Source: Polydactylus sextarius (taxonomy: Eukaryota; Chordata; Actinopteri; Polynemidae). From it: a stretch of DNA of 64,000 nucleotides. Location: positions 5,875,501 through 5,939,500 of the forward strand of contig CM028914.1 of the NCBI GenBank assembly GCA_016801845.1. Direction: 5' to 3'. Below are positions 25,509-38,100 of the stretch, piece after piece. The stretch's first letter is position 1. Every line of letters starts with the position of its first letter. The notes beneath the pieces are model-generated. The model worked only from the letters and a program-made list of their open reading frames with translations. It searched no databases and was not told the origin of the DNA. The position numbers and the translations under genes were made by a program.

Positions 25509-25731
25509 AACCTATATTTGCTTGCAAATACTGAACCTTTGGTGTAACACCCGTTACCAGTTAACCTGCTACCGGCAGAACCTTCCAGAAAGTTACTTGT
25601 ATAACCTTTTCAGTCTTACCTTGCCTCTATTCCAACCTTTTCTGAAGTGAACAAATATAATTAAGTTTGTCCTTTTGGCTGTTAAATAAAGGTTAAAAGT
25701 TGGGACACTTTAGAAAATGTCCCAACTTTTG

Positions 25732-25755
25732 AAACTTTTCTGGAAATGGGGTTTG
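25732..25755. repeat. Right terminal inverted repeat of the Tc1/mariner element
   Basis: Inverted relative to 24297-24320 and followed by TA at 25756-25757. Just inside it, AAGTTGGGACA and TGTCCCAACTT (about 25697-25728) form a local palindrome. Confidence 0.8.
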
Positions 25756-25757
25756 TA

Positions 25758-27568
25758 TGTTGCAGTGGGAGCAGTGAGCCTTCTGGGACTATGATCAACA
25801 ACAAAACACTCGAGTACCTTCACGGACAGGTACAATAAGGAGTCCTGATCCATTTTCTACTACTCCTGAGAGATACTACTTGAGCTACATAAACTTGAAG
25901 CATCATTCCTGATTATTTTTGAGAACACTGTCCCTGAGGTGAGAAGGCCAGCTGGGAGAGGTATGATTTTGGTACACCCGACCACACTCCCATGTATTAT
26001 TCACTACAACCTACAGTCTTTGAAGAATGAAGTACGTGACATCAGAACTCACGCAAGATAGATTTTACATGCACAGAGTCATGGCACCTTCTTGTTGAGC
26101 TAATATTAATCTAAATGTTTGATTCATTCAGTAGCTGAACACACATTTTTTTTTTTTTTTTGCAATGCAATTTAAGTATTGTTCAGAAAGTTTATCCCAA
26201 TGTGCTACAATTGCATGATGCTTTTGTCAAGTTCTTCACAGACCAGCAACATAGGGTTCCTGGTCTGGAGACTGCTGGTCTTCCATCATGTGAGGGCTCC
26301 ATGGTGTTCTCCTAATATTTTGGGTCATTATCTTGTTATTTCCTAGCTCATCGACTGGTCTGACACCTTTTTTTTTTTTACTAGCCTTTTTTCTCAGTTA
26401 ACACCAAACAGCACTGTTTAGTGCAGTGCTGTATTGTCCTAATGATGCATCAGAGGGTTTAGTAACACAGTTGGTTCCAACAAAGCCTGTATACAACAAA
26501 AGCAGTGCTGGAACATGATAACAAGCTTTCTCAATTTTTGGCAAGGTAAATTTATTCATCTTTGCAGTGTTTGAATTTCAATAAAAAAAACTAAAAACAT
26601 TGGGGTTGTTTTACAGTTTTGATTGTTAATGTGTAATGTGAGAAGGTGAGAGGAAGTGGCAGAGGCTGAACAGCCATTTGGAGGAAAAAAACAAGCAAGA
26701 AAGACTTGGACAAACATGAAAAGAAAACAGTCTTTCAAGTTATACATGGTGGATGGTATTTGAGCCAAGTGGACAAGAACTAATGACTTTGATTACACAA
26801 AGCAGTGGACTACTATTAGTGTGGTATGTTTCATTAAAAAAAAAAAAAAAAAACAGTGGGAAATTTGTTTGCTTTGTTTCTTTTTTGTTAACAATAGAAA
26901 AACACTTCATATTTAATATGTATTACTATGTGCAGCACAAGTTAGTATATTTTCACATATCTAAGATACAGCTTTTTGTTGATCCCTCTTCAGGGCAGAT
27001 ACATGTGTTCCAGCAGCACAAGGACAAAAACTGTCCAAACAATTACAAAATATGAAATGAATAATAAATACAAATAGGAATAGAAAATATAACACACACA
27101 CACAAAAAAAATCACAAAGCAAGATAAAATGAGAAAATAGTAAGAATGGACAAACAGTAGTGTATGCAATATGATAAATATTATACATAATTAAATATAT
27201 TTTGTGCATAAATTTTATTGCTATGTTAAAAGATTTATTGAACAACGTCTCTTGTTGGAAGTTTTTAATTTTAAATTCAGCTGATCACAGTAAAATGCTG
27301 TTGTATTTAATTTAATTCAGGTTAAATTTGCGAACTGTGTGTGTGTGTTTTCAAAAAGGCAGGAAAAGGAGTCGTGAGCTGAAATTTTTCAATTAATTAT
27401 GTTTTTTTTTTTTTTTTTTTATCTGTGAATTGATGTCGCTAGGCTAATAACTTAATGTTACCCGTGGAGCTATCCAATCAATACATGTTGCTGACCTACA
27501 TACTCCGCTGACGTGCAAAATAGACAAAATCATACACTATAATGAAAGAGTTAGTTATTTCAGTGAAT
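25758..27568. other. Unassigned non-coding sequence
   Basis: Poly(T) at 26145-26161 and 27402-27420, poly(A) at 26836-26853, and short (AC)/(GT) runs near 27093 and 27338. No gene or recognised mobile element. Confidence 0.6.
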
Positions 27569-27690
27569 GGACTACATTTATATAGTGCCTTTCTAATCTC
27601 CATAATCACTCAAGTGACATTCACCTACTCATAAAGTTATTCTATACACAGCACTCGACTATCACACACTGCTAGAACAGCTTTTAGCAG
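27569..27690 (-). repeat. SINE-type tail fragment
   Basis: GGACTACATTTATATAGTGC then TTCTAATCTC, ATTCACCTACTCATAAAG and CACACTGCTAG resemble the widely seen fish block 'TTTATATAGCGCTTTTCTAG ... CATTCACCCATTCACAC', the 3' part of tRNA-headed elements like that at 62762-62918. The head is missing. Orientation is inferred from that consensus. Confidence 0.5.
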
Positions 27691-30600
27691 TAGAGTCTAC
27701 GTGATTTTAGTTTGTATTTTTTCTGTACATTTCCTGTCTTGACAGAGTGTAATGAAAGCAAAGAACACATTGTGTTTGACATTTAAATTCAGATAATATC
27801 ACGTCTTATGTCTGATTGTTAAGATTGCTATGATTTGTTTTGTGCAACTGGGGGAAGTATCATATGTGTAACTGCACATTTGATCCGTGTGTCAAACTCT
27901 CTGACAGGAACTGCCCATTGACGCAAAATGAATCCGAGCGCGAGCTGACAGTGAAGTAACATCGCATCACACTCTGAGTTCATCCACGAGGGACTGAAGT
28001 CAGGACATCACCACTTCTGTTGCATCAACTTTGACGTGATTCTTCATTTAACCTGTCTGCTGAGTCTCATATCGTTGTGGAAACCACAACCAGCAGTAAA
28101 TTGAAAACTGAATGGGGCAACATGTTGACACTGAAACAATCAACTCTATGGTGTTTTCTGTTTTTTTTTTGTTTTTTTTTTTTTAACCTTCTCAGCGCTG
28201 GAGGCAGTATTATTTCACACTTAATGTTTAATCAGTCACTTCATGTGGCATTTTTCATTATTGTTAATAATAAGTTATCAAAATGGTTAAAAAATACTTT
28301 TCTATTAATATACTGATCACTGGTGTAACTGAAGATGCATGACCGCTAAGTTATCCATAGTACACAGTCATGCAAACGTACAGGACACAGTACTAATAAT
28401 GTATGATTCATACAATATGGCAGCTGCAACAGCACCAGTCCAGTGAAGGTAAAAAAAAAAAGAAAAAGAAAAACATAATTTGACTAAAACATTGTTTAGT
28501 TGTCCCAGCGTCATAAACAATTCTCTTGTTTTCTGCCTCTGTCATGTAGAAGAAAACAAACAACACATGGCGCTTTCTTTCTTCGGTAATAGCACGTCTA
28601 TTACTGAAGAAAGAAAAGCGCCGTTCTCAGACAAAGTCAAATTTGTTGCCTTGTCTGAAGAGGGTAATCACTCAATGTAAGTGCAGCTTGGGAGTGAACA
28701 AAGGGAACACATGGACACACAAGCAGCCTATAAAACAAGCAAAGCAAGTGGGTGAGGGGGAGAGGGGGGTGCCAGGTTCTAAAATGAGTTTATCTTTTAA
28801 TAGATGTGGTGGTTTCTGAGCAGAAAAACTGAGGGAAAAACTTACATCAAGTGTGAATCTAAAACTTTAATAAGCCATCAGCCAGATTTACTGCTTTGCC
28901 ACCGATACTGTATGCTCTTAAGATAAACCCTGCAATTGTTATCTCAGCGAGGAGCCGGGATACACTGAGAGCTTACTGTATGTTCAGAATCGGTCCCGTT
29001 TTTAATGAGGGTAAAAGGACACAGCTCTCATCTTTTTTTCATGGCAGTATGTGCATCTGTTGAGCCCTTAAAAAAAAAAAAATCTTGGTGATAAACAAGG
29101 CCTATCTGGGGGAGGCCTTGCAGCAGTGAGTGGGCCTAAATCAGGCACTGTTGCATGGCAGATAATATGAGCTGTTGGCACTGGGGAGGCGGATAAAGAG
29201 GAGAGAGGATGGTGGGGGGTGTTTACTGCAGACTGAAGGTACAATCTGCACCGTGGGAGAGGGACTCTGCTACTGCTGCTATCGCTGTCCAGTGAGGTCC
29301 CTTCATTAGCCTCCACGTCCTCTGTTTTCTCTTCATGCTACCCTGTGCGTCCTGCTCTCCCTCCTCTGAATGACGGGGAGGGATCTCTGAATAGCAATAA
29401 CCGAGTCCAGCATCAATCCATCTTCTACTTCATTAAAGGAACTGCAGCGTTATTGCTGGGCTGTAATGATTCCACAGATCTCTCTCCCATAGGCTGACTT
29501 TCTTAGGGCTTTCAGATATGTCATAAAAGAGAACACACGAGATGTGCCGGAAATATATGTGAATTATTAATTTCTTCACTCCCTGGAGGAAGTTTGTCTG
29601 TGTGCGCGTGCACATGAGTATGCATGAGCGTTGGCATGCACTCCTGGCTACTGCTTTATACTTCATACAGGTTGATTCAAAATTTATGTTGCCTTGCTCC
29701 TTTGGCACTGGAGAGTTATTGCAAAGAAAAAAAAGAAAGAAAGAAATCAAGTGAAGGGCTGCAGTAATAGTAATGCAGTTCAGATATATAGCCACTGCTT
29801 CTCATTCACATCTCAGGATGGTAATGCAAAAGAGATGACACTTTATGCACACTAATCCAGCTGAAACACATCTACAGAAAGTACAGAAATGAAAGAACAA
29901 GATAGGGTTCAAAGCTCTGAGTACACAGACTACAGAGGGCTGCTGCACTCAAACCCTTTATGTTTGCTGTGAACAAGTTCCCAGCAAAAAAAAAAAAAGA
30001 AAAATAGGAAAAAAGACAAGCTTTGAATATCCATCTAAGAAGCCATCACCCGTCTGACAATGACAACTTTCTTTCTTGTGTTTGTTTTTCTGCTATTAAC
30101 CAAACTCAAGACTACATTTTCTATGAAGTATTTACATTCAGTCGCCTGGGATCTGCACCTCTTGATTTAAAGGCTTTATTATGAGCTTTATGACATAAAT
30201 TTAATTAAAGCGACAAGTCCACACCACTGCCAGAAAGTTTTAGTACTGTGCAAATACAGTAACCAAAAAAAAAAAAAGGCTAGAATATGATTTAGCTGGA
30301 TAATTTATTATTCATAATTTTATAAAAAGGACCTTAAAGAAAGCCTTCAAGCTGAATAATTTTCACAGTCTTGCTTTTAAAAAATATATACCTCTGTGGT
30401 TTAATGCTTCCTCACAATAGGAAAATGAGTCAGCGCTTGTTGGCAGCACATCCTGACATTCTGTTATATTGACCTATATTATATCTGTCACTGAAAGCAC
30501 CAACACTGGCCTGAGAAATCATTGCCACTTCCAATCACATTGATGTCTAGTGTTGTGTTACCATGATGTGGAAACTGTGCACCGTGGCTGATGTTTTATA

Positions 30601-33397
30601 CTAAGTATAAGCTGGAGCTGCAGGTTAGTTATTTATTTTTTCCTCTACCAGCACAGTGAAAGCTCTTAAGCTGCTCAATTTCTGCTCTGTGTTTTTATTC
30701 AGTCTCCAGTAGATGCATGATTTCACAGCTTTGAAAAGCCCTTATCTATCTCAAAGTGTAAGTTTTAGCTCCAGCCTCCTTAAAAGTCCACAGGGGCAGC
30801 ACACCCAATGTTTGAAAGAACCACTTCGTCTTTTAACCAGTGTGAAGGTGCTCAAAGCAAATTGTAAAACCAACAGACACTAATTAACCGTACATAATTC
30901 ACTAGAAATGGAATCTTCTTAAATCTGTCAGTACAGATTTGAGAAGCAAGAATCTGATCTAAAACGTCCAGAACACCAAAGATAACATGCAGGAAGTTGG
31001 AGAATATTACGACCATTATACGCTTATTATGTAACACGGTAGTGTTTTTCATCTTTCAGTCAATCTCTCTGTTTGCTCAACAGTTGCTTGGAAAGGTGCT
31101 AAAAATACCGACTGAAATGAAAGTGTCTGCTGTCACGAAAAACAAAAGTAAATTTTGCTATTTAAAAGTTATTCAGCTGTTGCAAAAATAAGTTTTAAGG
31201 AGCTTTTGCTTTTGTCCAAGATGAGACAAATTCTTACACAACACCGACCCTGCTGAAAACAATCAAGAGAACCATGTTGTGTTAAAAGAAGTGATGATAA
31301 AAATAATAAAAAAAAAGTCTCCTGCTGATAAAAGTGCCAGAACTGGAAAAAAGCTTGAAGAAATGTTCAAATCCTGTTAACATTCTGTGTTATTGTTGTT
31401 AGTTAAAATAAAAAATTACATCAGTACAATATTTCTATGCCTATTTAGATTCATTTAGGACAGTAATGAGCCATGAAGTTGGGCAACTTCTGCCTAATTA
31501 GAAACAAGTATTCCCACTTAACACAGTCAAACCGACAACTACATCCCTTTGACCATGACAGAAAATCTGTTCAGCATCACTTTACTCAACATCTTTGAGG
31601 TTTGAGAGCTGTCCATCCGGAGTCTTCTGTAAATATCGCAGCTCCTTGAAGTGAGCAAACATTAAGAAATAGAGAGTAAGAAGTGTGTAAGCTTGACATT
31701 GATGTAGTGCTTGTTTAGAGGGCCACACGCATGCCTGAATGCAGCCATTAATCATAAGCATTGGCAATCGAATCAATTATCCAAGGAGTAGAGGTGAAAC
31801 AAAATCCATGAACTCTCCAGTCAATGCAGTCAATGAACTCTGACCTTTCCACCAATTTCAAAACACCCACGCTAATCAGACAGCTGTAACTACATCAACA
31901 TACAGACAGTCGCTGACAGTGAGGAAGCTACAGTCATGTGGTCTAAATGCCAAAAGTGTTCAAAAAGCCTCCCACACTCCCACAGATTAGAAAAAAAAAG
32001 AGGCAAGTGAAGAGAAGCAGGGCAGGGTGTGAATGTGAGTGATAAAGAGAACAGGAAGAGAGAGGGCACGTGGACACATCGCTTATCTGTTACTGACGCC
32101 ATGTTCAACTCCACCAAATCGAACTGTCACACTAGAGCTTCTCAAGGCGTCTGAAAGGAAACTCAATAGAAAAAGAGGAGGCGAATCCGGGCATCTCCCT
32201 GTTTCTCGGGCCAAAGTAAATCAGCGCCAAGCATGACATTATTGATAGACCATATATTCACACCACTGCGTTGCTTCTCAGTGTCAGTTACTGCTGTCAG
32301 ACCAGTCAGTACAAACTGTCACTTCCTGTCACTTGCAATGTAACATTGTTTCCTTGTACCAGGAAGTGATATGAGGCTCACACTATCAACATGCATGACA
32401 TTAAGAATAGTGGCGGTAGAAACATGTACACAACATTATGTTTTGTGAATAACGGTGGACCACAGGTGAAGAACCAACTGACTTTTGAATCAAACTTTTT
32501 TGTGTGTGTGGGAGTGTCAAAGCTGCTATTTTAACTAGGTATTTAACGCCATACATTATACATGTCAGCATGAGTGCATGACCTTTGTTTCAGCATATTC
32601 ATCATAACTGGATGATTGCCATGTTGGCTTAGTCCTGCTAAATACAAATCACTGCTCATGTTTGCAAACAAGGCGGGTGGGGTCAAAATGAGCAGACTCA
32701 GCAAATTTGTTGAAGACTGTTAAAGAAGAGCTCACAAATGAAAGAAAATGTCAAAATGAAACAGGAGAACACCTGATTTAATAAGTAGATGAAATGTTAA
32801 AATTTACATTAATGCAATGAGCGATCACAGAAGCATTTGAGGAGCATAAAAAGGATGTATGTCAGATGCTGTAGTCAGCACATCTCAACCCAATGGAACA
32901 GCTGTGAAAGCCCATGACTCCAACTCAAAATGTATGAAAGAGAAAGACTGATGTAGAAGGACCTGGACTGGTCAAGCAGAGAAGTTGAAGGAGGTAAAAC
33001 ACATCTTTTAATTATAATGCATTATGAAATTAATGTCTTATTAGAGGAACACAAGCAGCACTGTGTTTCTAGTCAACAAATTTCAGATTCCACAGCAAAT
33101 AAAGCTTAATGTCCACACACAGCCACAACTCTCCCTGGTTGGCAGCCCTAAAATTGCCCAAAATTATGTTCATTTATTATTACTGCTCTCTGTCTCTGCA
33201 ATAAAATCTCATATTTTGTCTCTGAACTAATTAAGCGCTGCTTCCCTGATTGTGTCTTCTTGCTCTTGCATGGACACTCCAGCTTTTCTGCAATCTACCA
33301 CAGCTTCCTTTCATCTCACCTGCACTAGCTTGCTCATGCTTGCTCATGCTTTTTGAAGATGTAATTATTCAAGTAGAAAAAGACCCTCACAAACACT
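27691..33397. other. Unassigned non-coding sequence
   Basis: Long stretch without recognised genes. Poly(A)/(T) runs lie near 28163-28183, 28450-28461, 29069-29081, 29987-29998 and 30264-30276. The somewhat GC-richer 29080-29480 has an 82-codon minus-strand frame with a serine-rich start but no domain. The hairpin at 28569-28622 is listed separately. Confidence 0.55.
28569..28622. other. Strong hairpin, 24/25-nt arms with 5-nt loop
   Basis: The left arm (28569-28592, GGCGCTTTCTTTCTTCGGTA plus four bases) is the reverse complement of the right arm (28598-28622) except for one extra base and one position that would be a G-U pair in plus-strand RNA. The loop is CACGT. It is short for a typical pre-miRNA and I recognise no known miRNA in it. 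It could equally be a recent inverted duplication. Confidence 0.85.
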
Positions 33398-33910
33398 ACC
33401 ATCCATTTGCAACCACTTATCCAAGGTTGAGTTGAGGTGGGAGCAAATCAAGCAAGGCAGTCCAGGTGTCCCTCTCCCTAATGACACTTTCCAGCCCCTC
33501 CTGGGGGATTCTGAGGCATTTTCAGACTAGATAAAATATATAATATCTCCAGCATATTCTGGGTTTACTCCAAGGTCTCTTACTCAGTTGAATTAAAACC
33601 TCCATCAGCCCAGGAGACATCGTGATCAGATGCCTGAGATTCCTCAAGTGGCTCCTCAACCAGCAATCTCTAAGACTGACCCTTGACACCCTAAGAGAAA
33701 CTAATTTCAGCCACTTGTATCTGCTATCTCGGTCTTTTGGTCACTACCCACAATTCATGACCATAGATCAGTGTAGGTCAACAGTTTCACCTTCCAGCTC
33801 AGCTCCCTCTTCATCATGACAGTCCAATACAACACCTTAATGCTGACACCGCACCGACCCATCAACCTCCCATTCCATCCTTGCCTCACTCTTAACTTGA
33901 GAACTTGAGA
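33398..33910 (-). mobile_element. Non-LTR retrotransposon 3' end (LINE)
   Basis: The minus-strand 3' tail is at the left (ACCATCCATTTGCAACCACT, resembling the 'CATCCATTTTCTGCCGCTTATCC' end). It is followed by GTCCAGGTGTCCCTCTCCCT, CCAGCATATTCTGGGTTTAC, GATCAGATGCCTGAGATTCC, CACTTGTATCTGCTATCTCG and CAGCTCAGCTCCCTCTTCAT. These are the ordered blocks of the family seen at 10795 and 47981. A block between about 33640 and 33680 is shortened. It is 5'-truncated and has no open frame. Confidence 0.7.
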
Positions 33911-34885
33911 TTTAAACACACAGTATTATCATTATAGATGTTTTGAGCTCAGAATGATCCAGTGTTGTTCCTACAAGCAATTCAGAGTCAGTCTTTTGAT
34001 TCAGATACTCTGGCTGACTGGCTGTGACAGCAGAAGGAGACTATAATACAGAGATCTGAGTCTATACATCACCATTCAAGTTGGTGGATGAGAACCTATC
34101 AATCAATACAAAACAGTCAATGTGAACATTTTACTTTGTGAATCGGTTTATCGATGGAAGTAAACGGCTCACACAGACAAGCAGGCTCTTACTTGAAAAG
34201 AGGCCAATAGCTCAAAGCACTGAGGAGCACTGGCACTCTAAAGACAACTTCATTGTCGATGAGGTTAATCATCAGTCTGTGCTGCCATTGCTGCTACCCT
34301 ATCCTACTGTGGCCACTGTTACAATAGAAGCCATTAGTCTTGAATGAGTAAGACTAACAATTACTCATTTTTCCTGTAAAGTTTTCCCTAATAGTTTCAA
34401 GCAGGCCTCCCTGTGGGTCCGCAGTGCTGCTGTGTTTGTAACCAGGTCAGTGTCTGCTTTCAGTGGGAAACTCTGCTCCACTCAGCATCAACTCCTTATC
34501 TTGGTGGTACTGCTTGATCGATGAATGGTGAATAAACTCATCTCTGCAGCGCTGACCTTATTGCTTTAGTCTGCAGACACAATCAGAGAATACTGGCTGG
34601 CAAATCAACATGCCACTTTAGCTGGCACACAGTGAGGCATTAATGCAGCTGGGGCCTTGCAGAGATATTGACCCCAGGTAAGAATAAGCAACAAGCCGCC
34701 TTTAAACACTCATAGCCTCCTGTTGATGGTTATTCACCCTTGAAAAGCTGATCTGTGGTGCAGAGCGGCTCATGAATGTGTTGAAACGATAAATAATGAG
34801 ACTGTGAAAGAAGCATATGGCAAAACAGGGAAAGCACCTAGAGACGCGGTGTCCAGTTGTGTTTATCAATGTGTGGGTGATTTAT
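33911..34885. other. Unassigned non-coding sequence, possible conserved element
   Basis: No gene recognised. 34480-34800 is free of simple repeats and relatively balanced in composition, with words such as GGCATTAATGCAGCTGGGG and GATAAATAATGAG. It is a weak candidate for a conserved non-coding element. Confidence 0.5.
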
Positions 34886-35170
34886 GGTGGTGCAGTGGTT
34901 TGCACCGTCGCCTCACAGAAAAAAAAGTGTTCTGGGTTCAACCTGAGCTAAGGCTTTTCTGTGTGGAATTTGAATCTACTCCCCATGTGTCTGGGTTCTC
35001 TGGGTTCCTCCAAAGGCACATGGGTTGGGTTAATTGTTGACTCTAAATTGTCCATAAGTGGGAATGTAAGTGTGAATATCTGTTTGTCTATGTATGTTGG
35101 CCTTGTGATCCACTTGTGTCCACTGTCTCGTCCTTAGCCAGTCAGCTGAGGCTGGCTCCAGCTGCGTGAA
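34886..35170 (+). repeat. tRNA-headed SINE-like element
   Basis: The head carries a Pol III A-box-like TGGTGCAGTGG (34888-34898) and a degenerate B-box-like GGTTCAACCTG (34935-34945). It is followed by the recalled teleost body: CTTTTCTGTGTGGAATTTGA, 'GGGTTAATTGTTGACTCTAAATTG', 'AAGTGTGAATATCTGTTTGT' and a final GAGGCTGGCTCCAGCTGCG. A stray A8 insertion follows CCTCACAG. The body without the head recurs inverted at 60911-61205. The internal promoter is probably dead given the B-box changes. Confidence 0.7.
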
Positions 35171-38100
35171 ACTTGTTTTTACTTTGTGTAATCTATACTT
35201 GACTAAAGTGAAAATGAAATAACGTTCTTTATCTCACAAAAACAAAATCAAACCATTTATTTTCTATATTATGCAAATAAGGTGAATCAGATTACATGCC
35301 CACATCCATGTTACCTTTATTTCTCATTCTCTTTATTGTTTTGTTTTGTAATTCCATTAACAACAAAACAGCCCTTGGGCTGGAAGAAACAGGGTTTTTT
35401 TTCCACATTCACACTCACTGGGTTTCCTTTTGGCGTCTTTTAAATTAGTAAACACAATGGTAATTCATTAGTCCATCTAGCGTATGAAGATGACTGCTCG
35501 TCTTTCCATGGTGTAGCTGTACATTTGTTGGCTATAATAAAAGCCATCCTAATAAATGTGGGAAGCGTCACTTAAAAAGAATCATCTGAGTTCTGGTGGA
35601 TTTTTTTTTAACCTGTGATATTTCACAGCACTTGGAGTATAGAAGTCCACTAGGAACTTAGATGTTTCTGACTCTTTTACACTAGGCAATCACTGAGCAA
35701 AACTGGGAATATTGACGCCTTATTCCCAAACATGGCTTGCACTTGCTGCTCATTATCAAATCGACTAAAATCAGAGGAAAAAAAGTGGATAAGTAATGTT
35801 TTTTTTCCATCTAAAGCACAAAACAAGATCTTTTTCAACCTTTAACGACCAACAGAGGATAGGCAGCAATGTCACAAACATTACGATTTGAACTAATGCC
35901 GTCTCAAAAGAAAGACTTTTCCATTATTTTTAAGTTTGTGCTCTGTCAGGCAAGCTTAGCTGAAATAATAGATAATTACAGCACTGAGTTGTTATTCATT
36001 TATACTTCTGTTAATATCATCTGTTCATCAGTGGAAAAAAAAACTGTGCTCTCTGTCCCTCTTCCACTCAATTTAACAAAACAGCTTCTGAAACTGCCAC
36101 AGTATCCCGGCAGTTGTTTCCTTCCCTGTGTGTACAATGCCAGTTGCTCTTCCAACTAAGAGTAGACAGAATCTGCCATATAAAATAACTGTTGTCTGAA
36201 AGGGGGAAACTCGAATGCAGTGTCCTCTGCAGGAAGTAGGACATTTGATGAGACACACAATGACAGGAGAGAACAACAAAAATTGGAAGTAGTTGGAAAG
36301 ACAGTATTCATGAAAATGACAAAACCTGTAGGTCTGAGAGTAGCTGTTCATGTTTTCTATTCACTCACACATGTATTATTATAGATTTCAGTGGCTGTAT
36401 TTTTTTCTTTATGTCTTTTGACCTGTATTTACACTGTTATGGTAACTTTTGGGCAGTACTACACTGATTTTAGCAATAATAAACACGGGTGAGAAAAGCA
36501 AGTCCCAATTTTATTTTGGATTTTCTTGAGGAAAAGAAACAAGGCCCTGGATAAGATTTTTCATTATTAAGAAAGTCTTTCCCAGATTGTGATTTTTGCA
36601 CTGCAGCAGGAGGAGGCCTTTCACTGAATTAAATATGCCGCATGTAATGACTTTTGCCGAAATAAGCCAAAAAGAACACAGGCAACACACTTAACCTTGA
36701 CTGCTTGTTTGACTGCTATCTCCACTTTCTGCTCCATCTGGGAATTGAACTCAATCTAATGAGGAATACTAATTAATGAGAAACGTGACACACGACATCT
36801 AAAGGCTCTATCAAGAGGGTTTTTTTTTTTTTTTTTTTTGTTTTAACCCCAATCCATGGGAGGATGAGGGCGTATGTATGTGAATGCACATCCAATTTAC
36901 AAGTTTACTTCCTGCTGCTTTTTAAAATCTTTTTTTGACCACAGTGAACTCAGTGGCGTACATGCTGCTGTCTAGGTTTCCACAGTGCGGATTTGAGACC
37001 GACATCTTTCCTTAAGGTGTAATTTGCATGCACAAAAATAACGACATATTGTCACTCATGCTGTTCTTCTTAGTTAAATTTTGCAGGGCTGAAAATGAGG
37101 CAAGTTAGATGCACTTCCGTCTCTAGAGTAAACACAATCTTCTGGGTGGAGTTAGGACTGGATTTTTCTTTCTTCTTCAGTAAAACAACACTAACACAAA
37201 CCACAAAGAGGGAGAAATCTTTGTTCACCTCATTCACCGCACTCTTTTTAGACCACTGGGAAAGTTGATCACACAAATTTATAAAATTGAATAAACCCTA
37301 ACAATGACTCTGTGAAGATGTTGTAGTCGCCTGGAGTTCTGAGTTACCACCACTTTAATCTCTACTCTGATATTTCTCAGTCTACTAAAATTTTCTTTCC
37401 TTTTCCACCGCTACAACCTTTCCTATATCCAGGAACTCAGATTTAGTTCCATTTTCCTTCTCTAGAACCTAAAAAGGTTTTGCAGTCAGAGCGTGGATAA
37501 GTTCCTGCTGTGGAGTCAAGAGTTAAGCCTATTACCTACACTTAGTTGCGACTTTTCTTATAACTAACACAAAGCCACCTATTAGAAAGTTTTTACTGTA
37601 ATAACAGGCTACAAAAGTTTCCATTACGTACTTCAAAAATTACCTTCTCCTTTATTTATAATTTTTTCACCCAGTTCTTGTGTAAGCCTAGGTTGCTGTA
37701 CTGAATGCACACAGCATCATTTTTATTTCACACTGAAAATTAAATGTCGATCAGTTGAAATGGGCAAATAATCCACCAGTAACTATTTAGTAATGGTAGC
37801 ACTGTGTTTACACCCCAATGCGCCCACAAGGAGAGTAATTAGCACTTGAAGCAAATGTAAAACCTCCCACATAAAATAGGCATAAAAATAGGTACCCAAA
37901 TGTTGTTATGTTGAAATACACATCTATACACATAGTTTCTTTTGTTGGGTTGTCCTATTATACATAAAGAAAAAGCAAAAACAGATATTTGAACAGTTCA
38001 CACATGCTCATCATATTACTTAAAATAACCAGCCACTTTTATCTACACAACATTCTCCTGTTTCTCATGGTTGATTACAATGTAAGCTCAGCGTACATGT

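Larger units (their letters stand above)
24297..25755 (-). mobile_element. Tc1/mariner-superfamily transposon, ISRm11-like (TcMar-ISRm11 type), complete but decayed
   Basis: The ends are inverted repeats: CAACCCCAATTTCCAAAAAA on the left and, reading inward from 25755, CAAACCCCATTTCCAGAAAA. The dinucleotide TA flanks both sides (24295-24296 and 25756-25757), as expected for Tc1/mariner insertion. The overall order matches the recalled teleost family: a second inner block near 24512-24541 reading TGCAACACGCTTGAAAAAGT, then transposase remnants on the minus strand, then a terminal TGTCCCAACTTTT block. The length of 1,459 bp is close to what I recall for full copies. The transposase is broken, so the copy cannot move on its own. 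Confidence 0.85.

Noticed and set aside
28750..28769. Second G-quadruplex candidate (GGG, GGGGG, GGGGGG)
   Set aside because: Only three separated G-runs; a fourth needs splitting the last run with no loop.
29068..29316. Serine-rich 82-codon minus-strand frame starting MEANEGTSLDSDSSSS
   Set aside because: Slightly coding-like, but it ends by reading through a poly(A) run and shows no family motif or convincing splice sites.
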